NCBI RefSeq assembly: GCF_004216855.1
Contig: NZ_SGXT01000013.1
Span: 1-64,000 of the forward strand
Reading direction: 5' to 3'
DNA from: Microcella alkaliphila
Lineage (GTDB): Bacteria; Actinomycetota; Actinomycetes; Actinomycetales; Microbacteriaceae
Length of the DNA stretch: 64,000 nucleotides
The notes under the pieces were generated by a model that worked only from the letters and a program-made list of their open reading frames with translations, searched no databases and was not told the DNA's origin. The position numbers and the translations under genes are program-made. Within the stretch, counting starts at the first letter, position 1. Every line of letters begins with the position of its first letter. Below, one piece after another: positions 48,639-57,914 of this stretch.

Positions 48639-48697
48639 GTGAGTTGCGCGTTGTGGCTGACTGCCGTGCCGCCAGTCGACCACAACGCGCAACTCAC
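48639..48697. repeat. Long intergenic palindrome (18+5 bp arms)
   Basis: Left arm 48639-48663 begins GTGAGTTGCGCGTTGTGG and ends GACTG; right arm 48673-48697 is complementary except for two central bases. The loop is nine bases. It sits in the 198-base gap between tRNA-Ala and the aldo/keto reductase gene. No T-tract. Confidence 0.7.
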
Positions 48698-48755
48698 CGC
48701 AGCGCGCGGCGCATCGACGTTCTGCACACCTCGAGCGGAGACCCGGGCCGCGCAA

Positions 48756-49580
48756 CTACATCTCTTCGTGGGTCTCGGGGTCGCCGCCGAACAGGCGCCC
48801 GTCGGGCCGGCCGAGCGCCGTGATGGCCGCGACCTCGGCCTCGCTGAGCGTGAACCCGCCGAGCTCGAAGTTTTCGCGCTGGCGGGCGGGCGTCGCCGAC
48901 TTCGGGATCGGCAGCGAGCCGATCTGCTGGTGCCAGCGCAGAATCACCTGGGCCGGGGTCACGCCGTGCGCTGCCGCCGCCGAGGCGACGGGCGCCGACT
49001 CCTTCACGGGCGCGGCCTTGCCGAGCGGGCTCCACCCTTCGGTGACGACGCCATGCTCGGCGTGGAAGGCCCGCAACTGCTCTTGCGGGAAGAACGGGTG
49101 CAGCTCGATCTGGTTGACCGCAGGCATCACGCCGGTCTCGTCGGCGACGCGCGTCAGGTACTCGGCGGTGAAGTTCGAGACCCCGATCGAGCGCACGCGG
49201 CCCTCCTCGCGCAGGCGCACCATCGCGCGCCACGCGTCGACGTACTTGTCGACGTTCGGGTTCGGCCAGTGGATCAGGTACAGGTCGAGCACGTCGAGTC
49301 CGAGCCGTTCCATCGAGCCGTCGAACGAGCGCAGCGTCTCGTCGTAACCGTGATCGCGGCCCGGCACCTTCGTGGCGACGATGATGTCGTCGCGCGGAAC
49401 GGGAGTTTCCGCGATGGCGCGACCCACAGCATCCTCGTTCTGGTAGTTCACGGCCGTGTCGATGAGGCGGTAGCCGAGCGACAGGGCGCTCAGCACCGCG
49501 GCCGTGCCCTCCTCGCCGCGCAGCGGGTAGGTGCCGAAGCCGATGTCGGGCAGGGTCGTTCCGTCGTTCAATTCAGGCAT
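48756..49580 (-). CDS. Aldo/keto reductase
   Basis: 274 residues. Substrate/NADPH fold with all four catalytic residues: Asp in GYRLIDTAVNYQNE, Tyr in the same segment, Lys in VATKVPGRD and His in YLIHWPNPN. The C-terminal IPKSATPARQRENFEL is the usual NADPH 2'-phosphate site. It resembles 2,5-diketo-D-gluconate reductases and other small-molecule reductases; substrate unknown. Divergent from the cupin gene. Confidence 0.9.
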   Translation of the reverse strand: MPELNDGTTLPDIGFGTYPLRGEEGTAAVLSALSLGYRLIDTAVNYQNEDAVGRAIAETPVPRDDIIVATKVPGRDHGYDETLRSFDGSMERLGLDVLDLYLIHWPNPNVDKYVDAWRAMVRLREEGRVRSIGVSNFTAEYLTRVADETGVMPAVNQIELHPFFPQEQLRAFHAEHGVVTEGWSPLGKAAPVKESAPVASAAAAHGVTPAQVILRWHQQIGSLPIPKSATPARQRENFELGGFTLSEAEVAAITALGRPDGRLFGGDPETHEEM

Positions 49581-49648
49581 GGATGCACGCTACCGCGCCG
49601 CGCTCCGGCCCTGTACAGAGACCCCCGCCAGGCGTACCATCGTCGGCC

Positions 49649-50140
49649 ATGGAGACCGACGACGGTCCACGCGTCATCCGCTCTAGCGAGGTCGATGTCA
49701 CCGGCGAGCCGGGATCACTGGACCGCTACCTGCTGGAGGGCGCCGCATCGGGTGGCGCGCTCGCCGTCGTCGAGCACGTGCTGGCGCCCAAGGTGCTGGC
49801 CGCCCCCATGCACCTTCACACCCGAGAAGACGAGTACAGCTACGTGCTGGCTGGCACACTCGGCGTCATTGACAACGGGGTCGAGGTCACGGCCGGTGCC
49901 GGTGACGTGGTCGTTAAGCCGCGCGGCCACTGGCACACCTTCTGGAACGCCGGTGATGACGAGTTGCACGTGCTCGAAAACATCGTGCCCGGGGGTATCG
50001 AGCAATTGTTCCGACGTTTGGCCGAGCCGGGCGGCGAGTACGACCCCGAGACGCTTCCCGCCCTGGCGGCCGAGTACGGCGCGGAGGTCGACTTCGAGGC
50101 GACGATGCCGCTCGTCGAGCGCCACGGGCTCGCTTTCTAG
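49649..50140 (+). CDS. Cupin-domain protein
   Basis: 163 residues from ATG 49649. One cupin barrel with MHLHTREDEYSYVLAGTLGV (His-x-His, Glu and a Gly-rich loop) and VVVKPRGHWHTFWNAGDDEL (metal-binding His). Metal-dependent dioxygenase or isomerase-like activity is possible, but many are of unknown function. TACCAT stands eight bases before the ATG. Confidence 0.8.
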   Translation: METDDGPRVIRSSEVDVTGEPGSLDRYLLEGAASGGALAVVEHVLAPKVLAAPMHLHTREDEYSYVLAGTLGVIDNGVEVTAGAGDVVVKPRGHWHTFWNAGDDELHVLENIVPGGIEQLFRRLAEPGGEYDPETLPALAAEYGAEVDFEATMPLVERHGLAF

Positions 50141-50328
50141 GTGTCCGCCGTGGTCTGGCGGTAGACCGGTGAACACCTGACAGTCCTTCCCACGGGCCCG
50201 CGCGTCCGGGTAGTTTGGCGGAAACGCTCAGGAACGGACACCGGCCACCGGCCACCCGGTAGTCTAGTGACACATTTTGCAGGAAAAGTTGAGGCTGTAT
50301 CTCGTGTGCTCAACCCGATCGGAGCCCC

Positions 50329-53058
50329 ATGACGCACGCATCGGACACCGCGCTGCGCGCCCCCGCGGCCGTGCACGCCGCCAGCGTTGACGAGACCTTC
50401 GCCGCCCTCGACGTCACGCCCGAGGGGCTGAGCGCCGACGAGGCTGCACGCCGACTCGAGACGGTCGGGCCCAACCGCCTGCCAGAAAAGGCACCCGACC
50501 CAGCGTGGAAGCGCCTGCTGCGGCACTTCAACGACGTGCTCATCTACGTGCTGCTCGCGGCCGCCGTGCTGAAGGCATTCCTGCTCGAATGGGTCGACGT
50601 CGGTGTCATCCTTGCGGTCGCGATCATCAACGCGCTCATCGGCTTCATTCAAGAGGGTCGGGCCCAGCGCGCCCTCGACGGCCTGCGCAGCATGCTGTCG
50701 GTGCGCGCTCAGGTGCGTCGCGACGGCGAGTGGGTGAGCACCGACGCTGAGAAGCTCGTGCCCGGCGATGTCGTGCGCGTGAAGTCGGGTGACCGCATCC
50801 CGGCCGACATTCGCATCACCCACTCCACCGAGTTGCGTGCCGAAGAGGCGGGGCTCACCGGCGAGTCCGAGCCTGTCACGAAGAGCGCCGACCCGGTCGA
50901 CCAGGCCTCGGGGGTCGGCGACCGCACGTCGATCGGCCACTCCGGAAGCCTCGTCGTCAGCGGCCGCGGCACCGGTGTCGTCGTCGCGACCGGCGCCGAC
51001 ACCGAGATCGGCCGCATCAGCACGATGATCGAGTCGGTCGAGCAGTTGTCGACCCCGCTCGAGCGCAAGATACACCGCTTCAGCATTCTGCTGGCGCGCA
51101 TCATCCTCTCCGTTGCGGTGCTACTGATCGTCTTCGGCTTCGCCGTGCACGACTACCCCGTGGCCCTGCTGCTGACCGTTGCGGTGGCGTTCGCTGTCGC
51201 TGCGATTCCCGAGGGGCTGCCGGCCATCGTGACCATCACGCTCTCGTTGGGCGTGCAGGCGATGGCTCGCCGCAACGCGATCACGCGGCGGCTCACATCT
51301 GTCGAAACACTCGGATCCGTCACCGTGATCTGTTCGGACAAAACGGGCACGCTCACGAAGAACGAAATGACGGTCGAGCGGGTGGTGACCGCCGCAGCAA
51401 GCTACGAGGTGACGGGCACGGGCTACGACCCGCGCGGCGGTATCCGCCTCGACGGCGGCGACGTCGACATCAGCACTCAGGATGCTCTACGCCAGCTGGT
51501 CACGGTCATGGCGGTCGCGAACGACTCGGGCCTTCGCGAGAAGGACGACACGTGGTCGATCGTCGGCGAGCCCACGGAAGGTGCGCTGATCACGTTCGCG
51601 CACAAGGCGCAGGCTGTTCCGGTCGGCTTCGAGCGCCTTGCGGCCGTCCCGTTCGAGTCAGAGCACAAACTCATGGCGACCCTCGACCGCAGTCCCGAGG
51701 GTGACGTCACGGTGCACGTGAAGGGAGCCCCTGACCGCGTTCTTGACCGGTGCGTAGCCCAACTCGGCGCGAACGGCGAGTCAGAGCCGCTCGACGCCGA
51801 CTTCTGGCACGCCCGGATCGCTGAGCTAAGCGCCGACGGCCTGCGGGTGCTGGCCGCAGCGCAGCGTGCCGCCGAACCCGACACGAGCGATCTCGCGCTC
51901 GCCCACCTCGACGACGACCTCGTGTTCGTTGGTGTCGTCGGCATCCTCGACCCGCCTCGCCCGGAAGCCATCGAGGCGATCGAGGACGCGAAGCGGGCGG
52001 GCATTCGCGTCAAGATGATCACCGGCGACCACGCGGGGACGGCGACGGCGATTGGCCGCCAGATGGGCATCATCGACCCGGACGACGACCACGCTGACGA
52101 GGCGATCACCGGTGCCGAGCTCGACGCCGCCAGCGACGACGAACTGCGCGACATCGTGCAGCGCTACGACACGTTCGCCCGGGTGAGCCCCGAGCACAAG
52201 CTGCGCATCGTCGAGGCGCTCCAGGCGCACAACGAGGTCGTCGCCATGACCGGCGACGGCATCAATGACGCGCCCGCTCTGCGCCGGGCAGACGTCGGCG
52301 TGGCCATGGGCATCAAGGGCACCGAGGCGACCAAGGAGGCCGCCGAGATTGTGCTCGCCGATGACAACTTCGCCACGATCGCCCGCGCGGTCGAGGAGGG
52401 GCGGCGCACGTTCGACAACATCGTGAAGTCGGTTGTGTTCCTGCTGCCGACGAACGGCGCGCAGTCGCTCGTGCTGCTGGTCGCCGTGCTACTCGGGCTG
52501 TCGATTCCGCTCGCCCCCGTGCAGATCCTGTGGGTCAACCTCATCGCGGCCGTCACCCTGTCGCTCGCGCTCGCGTTCGAACCGGCAGAAGCAGACGTCA
52601 TGAAGCGCGCCCCGCGCGTCCCGGACCGCCCGATTGTCGGCGCGGCCCACCTGATCCAGATCGCTCTCGCCTCGCTGCTCATCGGCGGGGGAACGTTCGC
52701 CATGTACTACCTGGCACGTGGTCAGGGTGTCGACGACCCGCAGGCGCAGAGCCTCGCCGTGACCACCCTCGCGGTCGCGCAGATCGGGTACCTGCTGACC
52801 TGCCGCAACCTGCGCGGGGCCACAGTGTCGCCGGCCCAGTGGTTCTCGAACCCCATCGTGTGGCTGTCGATCGGCGGACTGCTCGTGCTGCAGGCGCTGT
52901 TCGTGTACGCGCCGTTCATGAACACCCTGTTCGGCTCGGCTCCCCTGCCCGCCAGCTCGTGGGCGCTCGCGTTCGCGATCGCGGCCGCCGTGTACGTCGC
53001 CATCGAGGTGACGAAGGCGATCACGCGCCGACTCATGCCCGAGGCGGCGCCGCGATGA
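50329..53058 (+). CDS. Cation-transporting P-type ATPase, CtpF-like (P2 family)
   Basis: 909 residues. N-terminal cation ATPase domain, then LVPGDVVRVKSGDRIPADIR, TGES, the transport helix VAAIPEGLPAIVTITLSLG, the phosphorylation site ICSDKTGTLTKNEMT, KGAPDRVLDRCVAQ and GDGINDAPALRRADVGVAMG. Two C-terminal helix groups include LWVNLIAAVTLSLALAFEP, close to the mycobacterial CtpF pattern in which the SERCA Thr-Asp is changed. Ca2+ is the likely ion, Na+ or Mg2+ alternatives. Only 10 bases separate it from the mrp operon, which suggests one transcript for ion homeostasis. Confidence 0.87.
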   Translation: MTHASDTALRAPAAVHAASVDETFAALDVTPEGLSADEAARRLETVGPNRLPEKAPDPAWKRLLRHFNDVLIYVLLAAAVLKAFLLEWVDVGVILAVAIINALIGFIQEGRAQRALDGLRSMLSVRAQVRRDGEWVSTDAEKLVPGDVVRVKSGDRIPADIRITHSTELRAEEAGLTGESEPVTKSADPVDQASGVGDRTSIGHSGSLVVSGRGTGVVVATGADTEIGRISTMIESVEQLSTPLERKIHRFSILLARIILSVAVLLIVFGFAVHDYPVALLLTVAVAFAVAAIPEGLPAIVTITLSLGVQAMARRNAITRRLTSVETLGSVTVICSDKTGTLTKNEMTVERVVTAAASYEVTGTGYDPRGGIRLDGGDVDISTQDALRQLVTVMAVANDSGLREKDDTWSIVGEPTEGALITFAHKAQAVPVGFERLAAVPFESEHKLMATLDRSPEGDVTVHVKGAPDRVLDRCVAQLGANGESEPLDADFWHARIAELSADGLRVLAAAQRAAEPDTSDLALAHLDDDLVFVGVVGILDPPRPEAIEAIEDAKRAGIRVKMITGDHAGTATAIGRQMGIIDPDDDHADEAITGAELDAASDDELRDIVQRYDTFARVSPEHKLRIVEALQAHNEVVAMTGDGINDAPALRRADVGVAMGIKGTEATKEAAEIVLADDNFATIARAVEEGRRTFDNIVKSVVFLLPTNGAQSLVLLVAVLLGLSIPLAPVQILWVNLIAAVTLSLALAFEPAEADVMKRAPRVPDRPIVGAAHLIQIALASLLIGGGTFAMYYLARGQGVDDPQAQSLAVTTLAVAQIGYLLTCRNLRGATVSPAQWFSNPIVWLSIGGLLVLQALFVYAPFMNTLFGSAPLPASSWALAFAIAAAVYVAIEVTKAITRRLMPEAAPR

Positions 53059-53068
53059 CGGACACCCT

Positions 53069-53332
53069 GTGAGCGCCGCGGTCAGTGTCGCCCTGATCGT
53101 GGCGGCCTTCATCCTGTTCGCCTGCATCCTGGCGGGGCTGTGGCGCGCCGTTGCGGGCCCGACGATCGAAGACCGGCTTACCGCTTTCGTGCTCTTGGGC
53201 GCGGGCGGTGCCGCCCTCTTCATCGTGCTCGCGGCGATCGCCGACCTGCCGGCCCTGCGCGACGTCGCGATCGTCGTCGTCGGCCTGGCCACCATCGTCG
53301 CGGTCGTGTTCACTCGGCGGTCGGTGCGCTGA
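53069..53332 (+). CDS. mrpF: Mrp-type Na+/H+ antiporter subunit F
   Basis: 87 residues, GTG start. Three membrane helices: VALIVAAFILFACILAGLWR, FVLLGAGGAALFIVLAAI and VAIVVVGLATIVAVVFTRR, with the GPTIEDRL motif of MrpF/MnhF between the first two. It overlaps the next gene by one base. First gene of the F-G-B-C-D-D-D-E order. Confidence 0.88.
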   Translation: MSAAVSVALIVAAFILFACILAGLWRAVAGPTIEDRLTAFVLLGAGGAALFIVLAAIADLPALRDVAIVVVGLATIVAVVFTRRSVR

Positions 53333-53655
53333 TGGTCATCATCGACGTGCTCGTCATCACCCTGCTCGCGGGGGGTGTCTTCTTCGTCGTGGCGGGCACG
53401 GTGGCGCTGCTGCGCTTTCCCGACCTCGCGAGCCGCTTGCACGGCGTGTCGAAGGCCGACGTCCTCGGCCTCGGACTCATCGCCACCGCGCTCGCCCTGC
53501 ACCTTCTCATCACCGAACCGGGATGGGCAGCGGTCGGCGTGGTGGCGAAGCTGGCCCTCATCTGGATTCTCGCCCTCATCGGCACCGCCGCGAACGCCTA
53601 CCTCATGGCGGGCAGCAGGCGGCGGGCTGAGGGGGAGACGGAGGAGGAGCCGTGA
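53332..53655 (+). CDS. mrpG: Mrp-type antiporter subunit G
   Basis: 107 residues. Helices VLVITLLAGGVFFVVAGTVA, ADVLGLGLIATALALHLLIT and VVAKLALIWILALIGTAANA, with LRFPDLASRLHGVSKAD, the MrpG signature. Overlaps mrpF by one base and mrpB by four. Confidence 0.88.
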   Translation: MVIIDVLVITLLAGGVFFVVAGTVALLRFPDLASRLHGVSKADVLGLGLIATALALHLLITEPGWAAVGVVAKLALIWILALIGTAANAYLMAGSRRRAEGETEEEP

Positions 53656-54632
53656 CGGTCATCGCCTTCTCCGACGTCGACGTGCTCGACATGCTCGTCG
53701 TGGCGGCCGTCGCCGTCACCGCGATACTCGCCATCGCGATTCCTCGCCGGGTCGGCGCGACCATCGCCTTCCTCGTCTTCGGCCTGCTGCTCGCGCTGCT
53801 GTGGGCACGCGTCGCCGCGCCCGACGTGGCGATTGCCGAGGCAGCGCTCGGCGGTGGGGTGGCGGGGGCGCTGCTGGTCGATGCTCTCCACCGGCGACAG
53901 CCCGCGCAGCCGAATCGCGACCGTCGTCGCGCGGTGGCGATCACGGCGGTCGGCGCCGCGCTCGGTGCGGTGACGTTCGCCGCCCTGGCGACCGTGCTGT
54001 CGCGTCTCACGGCGGAGCCCGCCGACCTCGGGCCGCTCGCCCTGGAGGCCGTCGAGCGCAGCGGCGTGAGCCACCCCATCACCGCGGTGCTGTTGAACTT
54101 CCGCAACCTCGACACGCTGCTCGAGATCGCGGTCGTCGTATTCGCCGCGGTGGGTGCCGCGGCGCTGTCGCGTGACCGCATCCGCACCGTGACCGACCCG
54201 GGCCCGGTTCGGCGCGTCATCGCCGTCATCATCGTGCCGGCTCTCGTGCTGCTCGCCGCCTGGCTGCTCGTGGCCGGAACCAGTGAGCCCGGGGGTGCCT
54301 TCCAGGCCGGTGCCGTGCTCGGTGCCGCGCTCATCATCGCCCACCTGTGCGGGGTGCGCCCCGCCCGCGCGGCCGGAGGGCGCGCGCTCGTGCTCGTCGT
54401 GGCGGGCCTGCTGGCGTTCATCCTGCTCGGCGGCATCGGGCTCGCGGCGACGGGAACGTGGCTCGCGCTCGACCTCAGCTGGGCGTTCGCGGCCATTCTC
54501 GCCATCGAGACCCTGCTCACCGTCAGCATCGGGGTCGCGCTCGCCATGCTCTTCCTCGCCGCCGGCTCGCGCGACGACGCGGCGGCCGCCGACCGGGCGG
54601 CAGACGCCCCAGCCCTGGGGGGTGCCCCGTGA
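53652..54632 (+). CDS. mrpB: Mrp-type antiporter subunit B carrying the MrpA C-terminal (DUF4040) domain
   Basis: 326 residues. The N-terminal about 100 residues (ILAIAIPRRVGATIAFLVFG, PDVAIAEAALGGGVAGALL) match the DUF4040/MbhD-like domain that sits at the C-terminal end of MrpA in standard systems. After a link, the MnhB domain follows: VIAVIIVPALVLLAAWLLVA, GTSEPGGAFQAGAVLGAALI, LLAFILLGGIGLAATG. This is the domain split seen in group-2-like systems. GTG start overlaps mrpG. Confidence 0.85.
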   Translation: MTVIAFSDVDVLDMLVVAAVAVTAILAIAIPRRVGATIAFLVFGLLLALLWARVAAPDVAIAEAALGGGVAGALLVDALHRRQPAQPNRDRRRAVAITAVGAALGAVTFAALATVLSRLTAEPADLGPLALEAVERSGVSHPITAVLLNFRNLDTLLEIAVVVFAAVGAAALSRDRIRTVTDPGPVRRVIAVIIVPALVLLAAWLLVAGTSEPGGAFQAGAVLGAALIIAHLCGVRPARAAGGRALVLVVAGLLAFILLGGIGLAATGTWLALDLSWAFAAILAIETLLTVSIGVALAMLFLAAGSRDDAAAADRAADAPALGGAP

Positions 54633-54925
54633 CCACCCTGCAGCTGTTTATGTATGCCGGTGCGTTCATCCTCGTGCTGGGGGTTGCCGCGACCCTGCTG
54701 GTACGCGACCTGATTCGCCGCCTGATCGCCCTCAACGTCGCCTCCGGAGGCGTCATGCTGCTGTTGTTGGCGCTCGCCGATCGCGGCGACGGCGAGCCCG
54801 ACCCCGTGCCGCAAGCACTCGTGCTCACGGGCATCGTCGTCATGGCGGCCGTCACGGGCATCGCCATCGTGCTGGCGCGACGGGTCGAGCAGCTCGACGA
54901 CGACCTCGAGGAGGTCGAGCAGTGA
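54629..54925 (+). CDS. mrpC: Mrp-type antiporter subunit C
   Basis: 98 residues from GTG 54629 (GTGA overlap with mrpB). Three helices: LFMYAGAFILVLGVAATLLV, LIALNVASGGVMLLLLALAD and ALVLTGIVVMAAVTGIAIVL. It is NuoK-like, with DPVPQALVLTGIVV the conserved segment. The C-terminus is acidic (EQLDDDLEEVEQ). Confidence 0.88.
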   Translation: MTTLQLFMYAGAFILVLGVAATLLVRDLIRRLIALNVASGGVMLLLLALADRGDGEPDPVPQALVLTGIVVMAAVTGIAIVLARRVEQLDDDLEEVEQ

Positions 54926-56382
54926 TGTCGGCCGCAGCCCTCGTGCTCGTGCCCGTCTTTCTGCCCCTCGCGGTCGGCGCGCTGTCGGCCGTGCTGCCTC
55001 GGCGGGCGGCGGCGACGCTGACGGTCATCGCGGCCGTCGCCACGCTGATGGTCGCCGTGTTGCTGGGCATCGCCGTGCTCGACGCGGGCCCCGTGCGGCT
55101 GGAGGTGGCCGGCTGGGCGCCGCCCGTCGGAATCCTTCTCGCCGCGGACGGACTCTCGGTCGTCATGATCGGCCTGTCGGCAATCGCGGTGCTGGCCGCG
55201 ACGCTCGTTGCCGCCGCCGACGACCACTTCGCGGGAGGGCACGCGTTCTGGCCGCTCGTCGGTGCGGCGGCGGCGGCCGTCAATGGCGTCTTTGTCGCGC
55301 GCGATGTGTTCACCGCCTTTGTGCTGTTGGAGCTGTTGACCATCGCATCCGTCGCGCTTGTCGCCCTGGGGGGCACGCGATCGGCCGCAGCCGCCCTGCG
55401 CTACCTCTTCGTTGCCGTGACCGGCTCGCTGTTCTTCCTGCTCGCGGTCGCCCTCACGTACGGGCACACCGGCACCGTCGACCTGGCGCGGGCCGCCGAG
55501 CGCGCCGACGACACCGTCATCGTCGGGGCGATCATCGCGCTCACCGTGGTCGGCATGGCCGCGAAGACGGCGCTGTTCCCGTTGCACTCGTGGCTGCCGG
55601 TCGCCCACCCCGCCGCCCCTGCGGCGGTCAGTGCCCTGCTCTCGGCGCTCGTGATCAAGGCGTCGATCGTGATCCTGTGGCGCATCGTCGAGTACTTCGG
55701 CCCGCTCACCGACCTCGCCGCGCCGCTCGCGACCGCCGTGGGCGTCGCGGGCGCCGCCGCCGTGCTGTGGGGCGGGGTGCTCGCGCTGCGACGCGACCGC
55801 CTGAAGTCGATCATCGCCTACTCGACGGTCGCCCAAGTCGGGTACATGGTGCTGCTGGTGCCGCTCGTGTTCACCGCGAGCGACCCGCAGGTGGCCTGGA
55901 TCGGCGGCATTCTGATCACTCTGGCTCACGGCGTCGCGAAGGTCGCCATGTTCCTCGCCGCCGGAGCGCTCGCCACCGCGGCCGGCACGAGTCGGCTCGA
56001 CGGGCTCGAGGGCACGATCAGCCGCATGCCGTGGACGGTCGCCGCGATTGGGCTCGCCGGCGTCAGCCTCGCGGGGCTTCCGCCCACGCTCGGCTTCGTC
56101 GGCAAATGGATGCTCGTGCAGGCCTCGCTCGACGCGGGCGCCTGGTGGTGGCTGGCTCTGCTGCTCGGCGGCGGGCTGCTGACCTTCGCCTACACGGCGC
56201 GCATGCTGCGAGCCACCTTCAACCCGCCCGGCGACTTCTCGGGCGCCCGCGAGCTCACCCGGCCCGCGCGCACCGTGGCCATCGTGCCGCTGGCACTCGC
56301 CGCCCTGTCGGTGGTGCTGGGTCTCATTCCGTGGCTGCTCATTGAGGTGCTGAGTGCCGCGCCGATGGGAGGTGGCGCATGA
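54925..56382 (+). CDS. mrpD: Mrp-type antiporter subunit D (NuoL/M/N-like), first copy
   Basis: 485 residues from ATG 54925 (or GTG 54922). About 14 membrane helices. The proton-path residues are there: Glu in FVLLELLTIASVAL, Lys in GMAAKTALFPLHSWLPVAHP and the Lys in SALVIKASIVILWR. IAYSTVAQVGYMVLLVPLVF is the central helix pair. A functional antiporter subunit is expected. Confidence 0.87.
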   Translation: MSAAALVLVPVFLPLAVGALSAVLPRRAAATLTVIAAVATLMVAVLLGIAVLDAGPVRLEVAGWAPPVGILLAADGLSVVMIGLSAIAVLAATLVAAADDHFAGGHAFWPLVGAAAAAVNGVFVARDVFTAFVLLELLTIASVALVALGGTRSAAAALRYLFVAVTGSLFFLLAVALTYGHTGTVDLARAAERADDTVIVGAIIALTVVGMAAKTALFPLHSWLPVAHPAAPAAVSALLSALVIKASIVILWRIVEYFGPLTDLAAPLATAVGVAGAAAVLWGGVLALRRDRLKSIIAYSTVAQVGYMVLLVPLVFTASDPQVAWIGGILITLAHGVAKVAMFLAAGALATAAGTSRLDGLEGTISRMPWTVAAIGLAGVSLAGLPPTLGFVGKWMLVQASLDAGAWWWLALLLGGGLLTFAYTARMLRATFNPPGDFSGARELTRPARTVAIVPLALAALSVVLGLIPWLLIEVLSAAPMGGGA

Positions 56383-57914
56383 ACGACGACACGGTCACCG
56401 TGATGAGCGCGCTGCCGGTCGTGCTTCTGCTGACGTCGCTCGTGCCGGCGCTGCTGATCTTCGCGCTGCGCGAGAAGCAGACGGTACTGCGCACCACCCT
56501 GAACCTCGCCGGCGCGATCGCGAAGGTTGTGCTCGTGATCGTGCTGATTCCGCGCGTCGTGGCGGGCGAGGAGCTACGCGCCGAGTTCACGTGGATTCCC
56601 GGGCTCGACATCGTCTTCGTCACCGACACGTTCTCGCTGTTCTTCGTCGCGCTCTCGGCGGGCCTGTGGTTGGCGACGACGATCTACGCCGTCGGCTACC
56701 TGGAGGGCTCGCCCAACCGCAGCCGGTTCTTCGGCTTCTTCAGCCTGTGCGTCACGGCCACGGTCGGTATCGCGTTGGCCGGCAACCTGCTCACCTTCCT
56801 GATCTTCTTCGAGCTGTTGACGCTCGTCACCTACCCGCTGGTGGCTCACCGCGGAACGCGGGCGGCCCTGCGCGGCGCCCGCATCTACCTCGCGTACACG
56901 CTCGGCGGCGGCGTCGCCCTGCTGCTCGGCGTCGCCTGGCTGACTCTCGAGGTCGGGCCGGTCGAGTTCCGTGCCGGCGGCATCCCCGAGGTGGCGGAAT
57001 TCGCCGCCCGCGACCCGCTCACCGCGACGGTGATCGGCGCAGTGTTGTTGCTCGGCGTCGGCGTGAAGGCCGCGCTGTTCCCGCTGCACGGCTGGCTGCC
57101 GATTGCCATGGTTGCCCCCGCGCCGGTGAGTGCCCTGCTGCACGCGGTCGCCGTGGTGAAGGCCGGCGCGTTCGGAATCATCCGCATCGTCGAAGACGTT
57201 TTCGGCCTGGCCCTGTTCGCCGAGCTCGGGATGCTGCAGGCGCTCGCCGTCGTCGCCTCCGTCACGATCGTCTACGGGTCCGTCCGCGCGCTCGCGCAGG
57301 ATGACCTGAAGAAGCGCCTCGCGTATTCGACGGTGTCGCAGGTGTCGTACATCGCGCTCGGCGCGGCGCTACTGTCGCCGATCGCCACCGCCGGGGCGAT
57401 CGTGCACATGGTCAACCAGGGCTTCATGAAGATCACACTGTTCTTCTGCGCCGGCCTGTTCGCCGAAGAGCTCAAGCTGTCAAAGGTCAGCCAACTCGCC
57501 GGGGTCGGCCGACGGATGCCCGTCACGAGCGCCGCCTTCACCATCGCCGCGCTCGGCATGATCGGGCTGCCGCCGTTCGCCGGCTTCATCTCGAAGTGGG
57601 CCCTCGGGCTGGGCGGGCTCGACGCGGGCCAGCCATGGGTGATCGCCGTGCTGCTGACAAGCACGGTGTTGAACGCCGCCTACTTCCTGCCGATCATCGC
57701 GACCATCTGGACGTCGCCGCGATCCGAGTCGGAGGGCAGCGATGAGGGCACGTTCCCGGCACCCGCCCGGCGGTCGGGCTGGGAGGCGCCCGCGAGCCTC
57801 CTGCTGCCCGCGGTCGCGACCGCACTCTTCGTCATCCTGTTTGGCGTCGCCGCCGGCTGGGACTACTCGCCCTGGGTTCTCGCGCAGATCGTGGGGGAGG
57901 GAGCATGGCCGTGA
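56379..57914 (+). CDS. NuoL/M/N-like antiporter subunit, second copy (MrpA/D-like)
   Basis: 511 residues, overlapping the previous gene in ATGA. Glu in FLIFFELLTLVTYPLV and Lys in GVGVKAALFPLHGWLPIAMV are kept. The stretch IAMVAPAPVSALLHAVAVVK resembles MrpA N-terminal parts more than MrpD. LKKRLAYSTVSQVSYIALGA is the central helix. About 14 helices and a short loop (PRSESEGSDEGTFPAPARRS) near the C-terminus. Confidence 0.85.
   Translation: MNDDTVTVMSALPVVLLLTSLVPALLIFALREKQTVLRTTLNLAGAIAKVVLVIVLIPRVVAGEELRAEFTWIPGLDIVFVTDTFSLFFVALSAGLWLATTIYAVGYLEGSPNRSRFFGFFSLCVTATVGIALAGNLLTFLIFFELLTLVTYPLVAHRGTRAALRGARIYLAYTLGGGVALLLGVAWLTLEVGPVEFRAGGIPEVAEFAARDPLTATVIGAVLLLGVGVKAALFPLHGWLPIAMVAPAPVSALLHAVAVVKAGAFGIIRIVEDVFGLALFAELGMLQALAVVASVTIVYGSVRALAQDDLKKRLAYSTVSQVSYIALGAALLSPIATAGAIVHMVNQGFMKITLFFCAGLFAEELKLSKVSQLAGVGRRMPVTSAAFTIAALGMIGLPPFAGFISKWALGLGGLDAGQPWVIAVLLTSTVLNAAYFLPIIATIWTSPRSESEGSDEGTFPAPARRSGWEAPASLLLPAVATALFVILFGVAAGWDYSPWVLAQIVGEGAWP

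Noticed and set aside
50141-50328. Riboswitch upstream of the cation ATPase
   Set aside because: A hairpin with GGTCT/AGACC arms is present near 50152-50167, but nothing matches a known ion-sensing riboswitch; it more likely ends the cupin transcript.
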